This document shows positions 24,090-32,932 of a stretch of 64,000 nt of DNA, one piece after another. Position numbers and translations under genes: made by a program. The notes beneath the pieces are model-generated. The model worked only from the letters and a program-made list of their open reading frames with translations. It did no database searches and had not been told where the DNA came from. Within the stretch, counting starts at the first letter, position 1; every line of letters begins with the position of its first letter. The stretch is from Vibrio renipiscarius. Lineage in GTDB: Bacteria; Pseudomonadota; Gammaproteobacteria; Enterobacterales; Vibrionaceae. The stretch is from assembly GCF_000827885.1 (NCBI RefSeq), contig NZ_JTKH01000003.1, forward strand, positions 186,001-250,000, read 5' to 3'.

Positions 24090-25621
24090 GCCATTGCCAA
24101 CTCTATTTTCTTGCGCATTGTGTGGACTTGCGGGCCAATAACCACCTGCAAGTTTGTCGCATCAAGATGCACAACACCAATCGCACCCGCACTCTTAAGC
24201 TGTTTGTCATTCACAATTTCAGTTGAATGCAAAACAAGACGTAAACGAGTGGCACAGTTATCAATCGTCACGATGTTCTCTTTGCCGCCCAATGCTTCAA
24301 GCATATGAGCCGCTAAACCGTCAGCGCCTAATTTGTTCACCACTGAATCGGTGTCGTCTTCACGCCCTGGCGTTTTCAGATCTTTCTTAATGATGACGTA
24401 AGTGAACACAAAGTAGTAAGCCGCAAACCACACCGCGCCCAATAGTGGTACAAAGAACCAGTTAGTTTTAAAGCCTTGCAGTACACCGAAAACGAAGAAA
24501 CCAATCACATCACCCGCTGGGCCAATGTTTACGTTAAAGATTGATAACGTCAGGTAACCCAAGCCCGTCATAAAGGCATGGAATAGATACAGCATTGGAG
24601 AAATGAACAGGAAGATAAATTCAATCGGTTCGGTAATCCCACTCACAATAGCGGTCACCGCACCCGAGATCAGTAGACCTTTGATCAATGGGCGATTTTT
24701 CAATTTCGCGGTGCGATACATCGCAAAGGCTGCCGCTGGCAAACCAAAGAAGAAGCTCAACATACGACCTTGAGAGAGCAACGCCGTGGTTTCCATTGGG
24801 GTTTCATGACCCGCCGCTAGGTTGGTGTAGAAAATGTTCAATGCACCAATCACTTGCTGGCCATCAATAATCGCTTCGCCACCGACAGGGGTAAAACGGA
24901 TCATCGCAGTCAGGATGTGGTGTAAACCAAGAGGAATAAGCAGGCGCTCACTCGCACCAAAGATCATTGGGCCAAAAACGTCCGATTGCTGAATGATGTA
25001 ACCCAGTCCTTTGATCAACGAATCGAACAGTGGCCAGATGTAAGGGATCAGCATACCGAAAACAGACAATACCACCAGCGACACGATTGGCACTGCATGT
25101 GGGCCACCAAAGAACGCGAAAGCATCCGGTAATTTGGTGTCTTTGTAACGCTCGTGTAGGCGAGAAACAATCACACCCGAGAAGATACCACCAAGTACCC
25201 CCGTTCCGATCGTTTGCACACCAAGGATCATGGTTTGGCCTGCATCGCGCATTTCATCAGGGCCAACCAACATACCGGTATGTTTCAGAGCAAAGTTTGT
25301 CCCCATCGTCATGATCAAGTAACCCACAAAGCCCGAGAATGCAGCAACGCCTTTCTCTTCTTTCGCCAGTCCTAAAGGAATCGCAATCGCAAAAAGAACC
25401 GGCATGTTTTTAAAGGTAAACACACCAATCATGGTTATGTATTGGAAGAAAATATTGACCGGTTCATAAGAAAGGAAAGGCCACAACTTTTGCAGCTGTG
25501 CGCCCGTTAGAGAGCTACCTAGCCCTAAAAGAATACCCGAAATACCGAGCAGTGCGATAGGCAGAACAAATGTCTTACCTAAACCTTGGATAAAACCCCA
25601 AAGCTTTGTTTTATGACTCAT
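24086..25621 (-). CDS. malX: MalX-type PTS permease, EIICB (glucose/maltose family)
   Basis: 511 residues from the ATG at 25621 (GGAG eight bases upstream; an ATG-like start 24 bases earlier lacks such a site). Residues about 10-400 form the EIIC membrane channel (GISGILLGLGSSLTGAQL, FAFFGGPHAVPIVSL, ERLLIPLGLHHILTAMIRF, GITEPIEFIFLFISP). Residues about 430-511 form EIIB with the phosphorylated Cys near 456 in IDNCATRLRL. There is no EIIA domain, so a separate EIIA is needed. It transports and phosphorylates a glucose-type sugar. The divergent PRD regulator fits as its regulator. Confidence 0.9.
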   Translation of the reverse strand: MSHKTKLWGFIQGLGKTFVLPIALLGISGILLGLGSSLTGAQLQKLWPFLSYEPVNIFFQYITMIGVFTFKNMPVLFAIAIPLGLAKEEKGVAAFSGFVGYLIMTMGTNFALKHTGMLVGPDEMRDAGQTMILGVQTIGTGVLGGIFSGVIVSRLHERYKDTKLPDAFAFFGGPHAVPIVSLVVLSVFGMLIPYIWPLFDSLIKGLGYIIQQSDVFGPMIFGASERLLIPLGLHHILTAMIRFTPVGGEAIIDGQQVIGALNIFYTNLAAGHETPMETTALLSQGRMLSFFFGLPAAAFAMYRTAKLKNRPLIKGLLISGAVTAIVSGITEPIEFIFLFISPMLYLFHAFMTGLGYLTLSIFNVNIGPAGDVIGFFVFGVLQGFKTNWFFVPLLGAVWFAAYYFVFTYVIIKKDLKTPGREDDTDSVVNKLGADGLAAHMLEALGGKENIVTIDNCATRLRLVLHSTEIVNDKQLKSAGAIGVVHLDATNLQVVIGPQVHTMRKKIELAMA

Positions 25622-25889
25622 ACTGGCCACTCCATTTAGATTCACATCATTATTTTTGTAGGGAAACCGATGTGGTTTTCACGGGTACAGTACGAAAGAA
25701 CCTACGGAAACAAAATCGAAATGTGTTTCTGGAAAAGTGGAAGAAAATTTTCATATTATTGAATGGTTTATACCTAAATTCGGCTTATAATCACATCCAT
25801 CAACAAGTAGGTATAACAAAACAGCATAATCTCACTGCATTGTGTGATTTAGAGCATATTTTCTATAGTAAACAGAGTCTAGGGATAGC

Positions 25890-27674
25890 GTGAGTATAAA
25901 TTCTAACGAAGTTAAGTTGATTGGTGCCTTGTTGCAAAAGGCTTGCGCAGTCACAGTTTTGGCAGAAGAGATGGCGGTGAGTCGTCGCCATATTCACAAC
26001 TACATCGCGAATATCAACTACTACATTGACCAAGCGATCAGTGTGCAGAAAGGCATCGCGACCCTAGAGATCAGTGCCCAGCAGTGGGCGCAAAGAATAA
26101 AAGCGATTCCTTTAACTCACTATCGCCCAACGTCGAGTGAGCGACAGGATTATCTGCTCGATAACTACTTATTATTGAATCAATATAAATATCTAGACAT
26201 CGAAAAGCAGTTGGGTATTTCTCGCCCTACCCTAAAAAAAGATTTGAGTGAACTGGCGGCAACGCTGCAACTGAGTGGCTTATCATTGCATAATGCTGAT
26301 GGTGGGTTTTCAATTATTGGGACGGAGAAAAAGCTTCGTCACCTCATGATGGAACGCATCAACAGACAAGTTAGCCATATTCACCCTCAAATCGAATATT
26401 GTACCGCGACGACCCCACTCCAATACCATACGCAAACGCTCATTGCTCAACAACTGGCGACTCTCCCGCTAAAAGAAACCTATGTGATTATCACCAATAT
26501 TTCTCAGGCGATTGGCCATGTGTTTCCGCCGAATTTTATTAAGATGATCTTCATCTACCTCAGTGTGTCTCTTTACCGCATCAACCAGCAGTTTGTCATT
26601 TTACAAAAGGACAACGCCGACTATTTGAGACAAACGGCCAAGTTCAAGTTGGTGCATGACCAACTGCGTCTATTGATCAACGAACAGTTAGAATTTGAAC
26701 ATTTACACTTAGCGGAGTACTTTTTTAGCGGCTGTGCGGAAGACAATTTTCATGAGAACCGCTTGCGAGTGAAGATGTGTGCCATGCTGTTTTTACGTGA
26801 ACTTTCGCAATCCATCCCTTTATCCAACCAGCAAATGACACAGCTGCATCAACAACTTTGCTTATATTTGCCTTCGGCCATTTATCGGATAAAAAACCAC
26901 ATTTGCTTGCAAAACCACGACACAACGAATCCGGAAGAATCGCTTTTATCGCTTAAAAACGCTGAAGAAATCACTCGTTATCAAGCCACGGTCTCTGCGA
27001 TGGCGTCTTGCCAGCACTGGTTACTCGAACCGCTGAGAGAAGAAGAATTACAGCAGATCAGTCAGTTTGTCGCGCAAGCATCCCAACAAGACGAATCGCA
27101 TAAGTTATCTCTCGATGCGCTGCTTAATACGCTACAACAACATGCGAAAGACATCGCCTACGAGCCATTAAAACAAGCGTTGTTAAACCAATACCCTGCT
27201 CTGCTTTCTGACGACACACAGCCCTATTATTTAAAGGCCAATTGGTTCAACGCAACAGACATCCATTGGATTAACTCACAAGCCAACTTAGCCGACGTGG
27301 CGGAGTTCGCCTCATTGCATTTAGCCAATAAAGTGGGGGCACCATATAAAGATATTCAGCAGCCATTACACCAAGTATTGAACGCATGCATTGATGACTT
27401 GCGCATTGGCTCCAACGTCTATTTGTACTCAGCGCAAGCCAATCCAGCGATAAAGGAAACGGCGCTTCAGTTGGTGATACAACCGGGAAGCACCGGCTCT
27501 CCTCGCACACCAACCGCGTATTATTTCTTCTTGTTGCGCAGTGAAGCGATAACAGCGCACAACATTCTTTACGCGCTGCATCAATTTGAACGACACCATC
27601 AAAAACACACGCCCTCAGAGCGCCTTGATGCCGATTGGACGACCGCTTTCTTTAGGCAGCATTTGGCTGAATAA
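25890..27674 (+). CDS. PRD-domain transcriptional regulator (BglG/MtlR type)
   Basis: 594 residues. An N-terminal helix-turn-helix (about 5-55; VLAEEMAVSRRHIHNYIANI) and a second one (about 90-130; LDIEKQLGISRPTLKKDLSELAATL) show DNA binding rather than RNA antitermination. They are followed by two probable PRD domains (about 165-280 and 285-400) with conserved histidines and a C-terminal EIIA-like part (about 440-590). In such proteins PTS phosphorylation of PRD histidines sets activity. The start is GTG at 25890 with AGGG upstream. The divergent arrangement with malX suggests it controls that operon; in E. coli the equivalent operon instead uses the LacI-type MalI. Confidence 0.78.
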   Translation: MSINSNEVKLIGALLQKACAVTVLAEEMAVSRRHIHNYIANINYYIDQAISVQKGIATLEISAQQWAQRIKAIPLTHYRPTSSERQDYLLDNYLLLNQYKYLDIEKQLGISRPTLKKDLSELAATLQLSGLSLHNADGGFSIIGTEKKLRHLMMERINRQVSHIHPQIEYCTATTPLQYHTQTLIAQQLATLPLKETYVIITNISQAIGHVFPPNFIKMIFIYLSVSLYRINQQFVILQKDNADYLRQTAKFKLVHDQLRLLINEQLEFEHLHLAEYFFSGCAEDNFHENRLRVKMCAMLFLRELSQSIPLSNQQMTQLHQQLCLYLPSAIYRIKNHICLQNHDTTNPEESLLSLKNAEEITRYQATVSAMASCQHWLLEPLREEELQQISQFVAQASQQDESHKLSLDALLNTLQQHAKDIAYEPLKQALLNQYPALLSDDTQPYYLKANWFNATDIHWINSQANLADVAEFASLHLANKVGAPYKDIQQPLHQVLNACIDDLRIGSNVYLYSAQANPAIKETALQLVIQPGSTGSPRTPTAYYFFLLRSEAITAHNILYALHQFERHHQKHTPSERLDADWTTAFFRQHLAE

Positions 27675-27703
27675 AATCATATCCATCGCCGATTTAAACG
27701 AAA

Positions 27704-28885
27704 TTACAAAGAAGGCGATAGCGAAAACGTTGCACTTAAGTCTTGCACCATTTGATCATACCAAGGATTAAACGTCAGTCTGGCATGAATATGCTCATTT
27801 GCTCGGCCATCCCACGCGCTGTACCAAACCTCTTCACCTGCCTGACAGCGCGCCATTTCATCGTCTGTCATCTCTGAACCGTTTCGGCAAATCCGTTCAC
27901 TGCCATTCATACCGTAATAAGTATTATCAGGTGAAAAAAGAATGCCCATGTGTGACATGTTACTAATGCGCAGTTCTGGGTTGTAGCTGTGGATATAACG
28001 TGTATTCCCGTTAATCGACGTTGGCTGCGATCCAAACCAAATCAGTTGATTGCTTGGGTGAGTAAATCGCGTATTAAAGAGGTCTTGAATCGCTTTGGTA
28101 TCGAGTACGCTGTCATGCTCAGTCAACACCATAAAAACAGGTTTGTTGTACGTCTGCGCGGCTAGATTATCGGTCACTTGTGTGGTGGTATTGTGATATT
28201 GCGCGAAACCATTGGTTGGCACCATAAAGTAACGGGTGTAATTCGTCACATTACTCGGCTCAACATTGATTAACCACGGTTTGATCCAACTTATCCATGG
28301 TGTAGCAAAAGCGAATGGTTCATTAGAGACAAACCCAGGAGAGAAGAGCATTAAACCTTCGATCTCCTCATCTTGCGCCGCATAAGAATACGCAAGATTG
28401 CCGCCCGTAGAAAAACCGCCTAGATAGACTTCATCCACTTCTTGTTTCAGCAAATCGACTTGTTTCTCAACCAAATCATTCCATTGTTGATAATCGACGT
28501 TGAGCATGTCTGCCGGTCTTGAGCCGTGCCCGGGCAAAAGAACAGTGCGAACTAAAAAGCCCTTCTCTTGCAGAGATTTCGCAATATCAACAAATGAATA
28601 AGGGGAATCGCCTAAACCATGAATCAGTAACACCCCTTTTAGGGGATGCGTTTTGCCATCCGGTTTTAACTCTGTTGGCAAATTAGCCTGTAATTCCGCA
28701 TCCTTATCTTCGGTTAGAAAATAGCGGTTTTTGACTAATTGCTGTTTGGTCTGCAGAGCATACTCACTGAATGAGTCGTAATCCGTGACTGGTTCAATAT
28801 TTGAAGGGGTATATAACGGGTGGGTTTCACTCGACGCACAAGCGACAATGATAAAAGGAAAAAACAACGCCAGTATTATTCGCAT
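27704..28885 (-). CDS. alpha/beta-hydrolase lipoprotein
   Basis: 393 residues. The N-terminus MRIILALFFPFIIVACASSE has a lipobox (V-A-C-A, Cys16), so a membrane-anchored lipoprotein is predicted. Hydrolase landmarks: VLLIHGLGDSPYSF (oxyanion loop, about 85-98), nucleophile elbow GGFSTGG (about 155-161), Asp in TEHDSVLD and the catalytic His in SNMSHMGIL. The extended C-terminus (about 310-393) has conserved-looking paired cysteines. Substrate unknown. It overlaps no neighbour and is convergent with the PRD regulator. Confidence 0.85.
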   Translation of the reverse strand: MRIILALFFPFIIVACASSETHPLYTPSNIEPVTDYDSFSEYALQTKQQLVKNRYFLTEDKDAELQANLPTELKPDGKTHPLKGVLLIHGLGDSPYSFVDIAKSLQEKGFLVRTVLLPGHGSRPADMLNVDYQQWNDLVEKQVDLLKQEVDEVYLGGFSTGGNLAYSYAAQDEEIEGLMLFSPGFVSNEPFAFATPWISWIKPWLINVEPSNVTNYTRYFMVPTNGFAQYHNTTTQVTDNLAAQTYNKPVFMVLTEHDSVLDTKAIQDLFNTRFTHPSNQLIWFGSQPTSINGNTRYIHSYNPELRISNMSHMGILFSPDNTYYGMNGSERICRNGSEMTDDEMARCQAGEEVWYSAWDGRANEHIHARLTFNPWYDQMVQDLSATFSLSPSL

Positions 28886-29029
28886 ATCTTAAGACGGTCA
28901 AATTAGAATGCCGTTATTATAGAGGCCCACTCTGAATCAACATAGGGTATGCGGGACTCATTTACATAACTTTAATGTTGGGGGTATTGTATTACATGGC
29001 TCTAGCGCATGTATTGACGCTGGAAAAAC

Positions 29030-29221
29030 CTCAATGAGAACGAGGCACAGACAACTTATAGCGTAAGTTTTCCTTCACCGCTGGCCACTCAAGGTTGATG
29101 ATGGAAAAAACCACCGTATCTCTGTAGCCGCCATTAGCCAATTTTTGGTGGTTACGAAGCACACCATCTTGCTTTGCTCCTAGTCTGGCAATCGCTGCTC
29201 TTGAGGCATGATTATGAAAAC
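29030..29221 (-). pseudogene. C-terminal remnant of a GNAT acetyltransferase
   Basis: The minus frame from about 29221 reads HNHASRAAIARLGAKQDGV, then LANGGYRDTVVFSIINLEWP and stops at 29030. This is the C-terminal signature of RimJ/RimL-type acetyltransferases (S-R-x-A-I-x-R-L-G-A, G-x-x-R-D-T-V-V-F-S-I). The N-terminal two thirds is missing; the neighbour at 29212 has taken its place, so this is a deletion scar. Confidence 0.75.
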
Positions 29222-29913
29222 AGACTTGGCATTAAACACGCACTGATTTTCGTGCCGTTATACTCCAGCGAATTCAGTAATGTCCCGCCTTGAATTTCAA
29301 CCGAATCCACCCCCATTTTTTTCAGATCTTCTTGCGAGTAATACCACCCATCGGTCGTTTTACCGGCTTGGCATCGATTACGGTTCACTTGACCATAGGT
29401 GGTGATCTTTTGATCGACTTGCATCGCATCAAAAAAGGCCGCTTCCTTGATCCTTAACCGATTAATATAGACGATCAAATTCGCGTGATCTTTGGGAAGA
29501 ACCGATTGCTTCCAAAGCGCATCCGATTGATTAGCACCACCATGCCACCCAATTAACGCATCTTTTTTAATGGTGATATGGCTGGCGGCGGTAAGAATAT
29601 AATTTGCGCATGCAGAGAAACACAATTGGCTTACTTCGACCTCTAATCCTTTCTCTTTAACAAAATAACCAAACTCAATACCAGAGGCGATCTCGCCACC
29701 TGGGCTCGTGATTCTGAGGGTCTCTATTTTGCTGTCGCTTGTACGCACCATTCTGATCGCATCCAGCACCGCATCCCCAGCGATCACACCATCAAACACT
29801 AAGGTATTCCCTGTGATCATGATTTTATAAGGTGCAGGAAACAGCATTTCTTGCCCCGCACACCCCGAAAGTAAGCCGATAATAATCAAGGATTGGGCTT
29901 TCACTAGCATCAT
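29212..29913 (-). CDS. ClpP/crotonase-like lipoprotein
   Basis: 233 residues. A signal with lipobox L-L-S-G-C (Cys about 18) predicts a lipoprotein. The central part has ITSPGGEIASGIEFGYFVKE, then EVSQLCFSACANYILTAA, the ClpP-like fold with the S-A-C region where the protease Ser lies (S-x-C-x-S-A-C) and HGG near 122. This resembles a small group of Vibrio/Pseudoalteromonas ClpP-like periplasmic proteins; catalytic activity is plausible but not proven. AAGGAG precedes the start. Its 3' end abuts a broken acetyltransferase. Confidence 0.72.
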   Translation of the reverse strand: MMLVKAQSLIIIGLLSGCAGQEMLFPAPYKIMITGNTLVFDGVIAGDAVLDAIRMVRTSDSKIETLRITSPGGEIASGIEFGYFVKEKGLEVEVSQLCFSACANYILTAASHITIKKDALIGWHGGANQSDALWKQSVLPKDHANLIVYINRLRIKEAAFFDAMQVDQKITTYGQVNRNRCQAGKTTDGWYYSQEDLKKMGVDSVEIQGGTLLNSLEYNGTKISACLMPSLFS

Positions 29914-30231
29914 AAAACTCCTTTTTATGGATGTTGTTAGTATGCCTTAATCATTAATCACTGCTGAGAAAAATGGCGAAAAAATTCACCTCAACACGCA
30001 AATTCCCCAAATACTCCCCGACCAAAATGGAACCTCCAAGCGTCGTTTAAAGTCGTTAGGGTCATTCTAAAATGTCGAACTGCTGCAAAGATTCAAGCAA
30101 CAAATGATAGATTGCACAATTATATTAAAATCATGCTGCCAATCTCAGAAATATTCGTTCGCGTCGAAAAATAAGAAATGGAAAAGTAACGCCATTCAAT
30201 AAACTCTACAGACAGAGAGTGACGTAACCCC
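29914..30231. other. intergenic upstream region of the GH18 chitinase
   Basis: 318 bases without a gene. It is A/T-rich around 30120-30190. It is a divergent promoter region between the ClpP-like gene and the chitinase. ACAGAGAGTGACG lies before the chitinase start. No clear operator was recognised. Confidence 0.5.
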
Positions 30232-32586
30232 ATGAAAAAGAATATTAAACTGAGCGCAATTGCGACCTCAATTGTTGGTACATTGCTGTTAAGTGCACCG
30301 CTGCATGCTGCCCCGTCTCACAACAAAAACGTGATTGGCTATCTCACACAGTGGGAAGCATGGAAAGGTCCACAGCATGGTTTTAGTGTGGCCGGTGAAG
30401 CAACACATCTTAACGTTGATATGGATATCTATTCGATCCTTAACTATTCATTTTTTGGTGTCGCGAAAGACGGCTCTCTTCACAGCGGCGATTTGAGAAA
30501 CAAACAAATTTATCAACCGGACGCCGTACAAGAACCCGGTTCATTGCTGTATACCGACGTGTATTCAAGCTGGGATCTACACATTCTTTGGGGAGAGCTT
30601 GAGTATCTTTGGTCGTACCCAGGCAACGAAGCATGGGAAGCCGAGAATCTTGCCAAAGTCAAAGAGCAAGGCTTTGTCAAAAACGGCAACGGCTGGAAGC
30701 ACAAGCCATCGGGGATTACTGGTGAAATGCCACTGCCACTAAAAAAAGAAGGTGGCGCACCTGGACTGATCGACTTGGCGAACGAGAAAGGCGTGAAAGT
30801 CATGGCATCTCTTGGCGGTTGGAGTATGTCAAAACACTTCCCAGAAATGGCGGCTGATCCGGTGAAAAAGGCGCGTTTTCTCGCGGATATCGACAAGCTT
30901 ATGGCGCTGGGCTTCCACGGTATTGATATTGATTGGGAATACCCTGGCACCGGCGGCATGAACTTTAGCGGTAGTGAGGCCGATTACGACAATTTCGAGC
31001 AATTGATGGAAGATATTCGCGATCGCATTGGTCACGATAAACTCATCACCGCAGCATTCAAAGCCGTGCCCGCCGCACTAGAAGGATTTGATTGGGATCG
31101 ACTGACTCGCTCAATGGATTACTTCAACATGATGACGTACGATCTCAATGGTGGATGGTCTGATGTGACTGGGCACAACTCGCCGCTTTACCCTTACCCT
31201 GAAGAAGAGTTTGTAGGCTTAACCATTGATACCTTGCGTGATTGGATGATCAATCAACGCGGCATCCCTGCTGAAAAGATCAACTTCGGTGCTGCCTTCT
31301 ATGGCCGCGGCGTACAAACAACCGAGGGGACGGCTTATCTAGGTGCCCCCACCGATAAGCGTATGGTTAACTTTGAAGTCGATGGGCCGACAAACTCATC
31401 CGTTGATATTACCAATTGGGCCAACTTTGAAGGCCAGCCAAGCTATAACTACCTAACCAAGCAATCAAACTGGCAACACTTTTGGGATGAAAATGCTCGC
31501 GTACCTTACGCCGTGAATGGAAAATACTTCCTAAGCTACGACGATCCGCAATCGATCAGAGAAAAAGCCGAGTACATCGTTGATAACGATCTTGGCGGCA
31601 TCATCGTTTGGCAAGTGCATGGCGACATCGAGTGTAAAGGCAGCTTCACTAGTTTTGGCAGCAAACTCAAGCAATGTAGCGAGCTCAGCTCACCACTTGC
31701 AGAACAAATTGATCAGGTGTTTAGCCAAAATGTCACGCCAAATACCGCGCCTGTACTCAGCGTGCCAAGCGCGCTCAATACTTCGTCAGGTCAGGCTCTG
31801 AGCTTCTCCGTATCAGCCACAGATGCGGATGGTGATGCACTCACCTTTAGCGCTCAGGGCGCAGATATCATTGAACAAGCGAATAACCGTGCCACCGTGA
31901 GCTTTCAAGCACCTGACACCGCCAAAGACATCGTCAAACAGATCACCATCACCGTTACAGATGGAAAAAAGTCTGATGTTGAAACGGTAGAGATCGCGAT
32001 AGAAGGGACAGGCGAAGTCATTAACCAAGCGCCAGTGCTCAACGCCCCTGCCCGAGCGAATGTGAATGCGGGTGATACCGCCACGATTTCGCTATCGGCC
32101 AGCGATGCAGACAATGATGCGCTAACCTTTACCACATCGTTAGGCAGCATCGTGCAAAATGGCAACCGAGCCACACTCACGATACCAACAGAGGCCTCAA
32201 CGCAAGACCGCACTCTCATCGTGCGCGTCTCTGTCTCCGACGCCGTGGAGAGTGATCACGCTTCGATTGAGCTTTCAGTCAAAGGCAATGACGACACCGG
32301 TGGAAATACGTGGAACAAAGACCAAGTTTACGTCGGCGGTGACAGCGTGATTTACAACGGCGTTGAATACACCGCCAAATGGTGGACAAAAGGTGACGAA
32401 CCGGGCAAATCCGATGTTTGGCAAGAAAAAGACGACGGCTCGGTAAAAGAATGGAATTCATCCAAAGCCTACAATGGCGGCGATATCGTGACCTACCAAG
32501 GAACCCAATACAAAGCCAAATGGTGGACAAAGGGTGATATACCGAGCGCATCAGGCTCACCTTGGTCTCCGATGTCACTCAATTAA
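30232..32586 (+). CDS. secreted GH18 chitinase with two chitin-binding modules
   Basis: 784 residues. A signal peptide (1-26, cleaved near SAPLHAA) is followed by the GH18 barrel (about 32-490): SLGGWSMS (193-200), GFHGIDIDWEYPG (227-239) with D232, D234 and E236, MMTYDLNGGW and GGIIVWQVHGD. In the usual DGxDxDxE motif the first Asp is His here (H229). Two cadherin-like domains follow (about 508-590 and 597-680; ATDADGDALTF and ASDADNDALTF). Two CBM5/12 modules end the protein (about 694-735 and 741-784; both with YxAKWWTKGD). It hydrolyses chitin outside the cell. A terminator follows at 32624. Confidence 0.93.
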   Translation: MKKNIKLSAIATSIVGTLLLSAPLHAAPSHNKNVIGYLTQWEAWKGPQHGFSVAGEATHLNVDMDIYSILNYSFFGVAKDGSLHSGDLRNKQIYQPDAVQEPGSLLYTDVYSSWDLHILWGELEYLWSYPGNEAWEAENLAKVKEQGFVKNGNGWKHKPSGITGEMPLPLKKEGGAPGLIDLANEKGVKVMASLGGWSMSKHFPEMAADPVKKARFLADIDKLMALGFHGIDIDWEYPGTGGMNFSGSEADYDNFEQLMEDIRDRIGHDKLITAAFKAVPAALEGFDWDRLTRSMDYFNMMTYDLNGGWSDVTGHNSPLYPYPEEEFVGLTIDTLRDWMINQRGIPAEKINFGAAFYGRGVQTTEGTAYLGAPTDKRMVNFEVDGPTNSSVDITNWANFEGQPSYNYLTKQSNWQHFWDENARVPYAVNGKYFLSYDDPQSIREKAEYIVDNDLGGIIVWQVHGDIECKGSFTSFGSKLKQCSELSSPLAEQIDQVFSQNVTPNTAPVLSVPSALNTSSGQALSFSVSATDADGDALTFSAQGADIIEQANNRATVSFQAPDTAKDIVKQITITVTDGKKSDVETVEIAIEGTGEVINQAPVLNAPARANVNAGDTATISLSASDADNDALTFTTSLGSIVQNGNRATLTIPTEASTQDRTLIVRVSVSDAVESDHASIELSVKGNDDTGGNTWNKDQVYVGGDSVIYNGVEYTAKWWTKGDEPGKSDVWQEKDDGSVKEWNSSKAYNGGDIVTYQGTQYKAKWWTKGDIPSASGSPWSPMSLN

Positions 32587-32623
32587 GCCATGAAATAAGG
32601 CTTAAACACCCCCCAAAAAAATC

Positions 32624-32653
32624 AAAGCTCTGGCACGCAGTCAGAGCTTTTTT
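32624..32653 (+). terminator. rho-independent terminator after GH18 chitinase
   Basis: AAAGCTCTG ... CAGAGCTTTTTTT: 8-base stem with a T run, 38 bases after the stop codon. Confidence 0.88.
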
Positions 32654-32932
32654 ACACCGCCGCATTTGTTTACGCCCTGTATTGTAAGCGCTATATTTCA
32701 AACACCATATTTCAAGGGCAATGCTGTGAACAGCGAACGCTTGAAAACCACCCTACTTCCCTCTGCGTTCACTCTCACTTTTTGCGTCATACTGCCATCT
32801 ATCGAGCGAAAATCGAGCCCCTAATCGGTTTCATAACTAACATTAGACAAAGCTAATGTATGTCTCTATAGTGTTAAGCGGCAAAGGAAAATGATTTCCT
32901 CGCAACTGGGCTAACGTGTATTGGAGAAGCAA
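32654..32932. other. intergenic region before the CoA-disulfide reductase gene
   Basis: 279 bases with no gene. TTAGACAAAGCTAATGTATG-type sequence at about 32842 may belong to the promoter. No other signal recognised. Confidence 0.4.
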
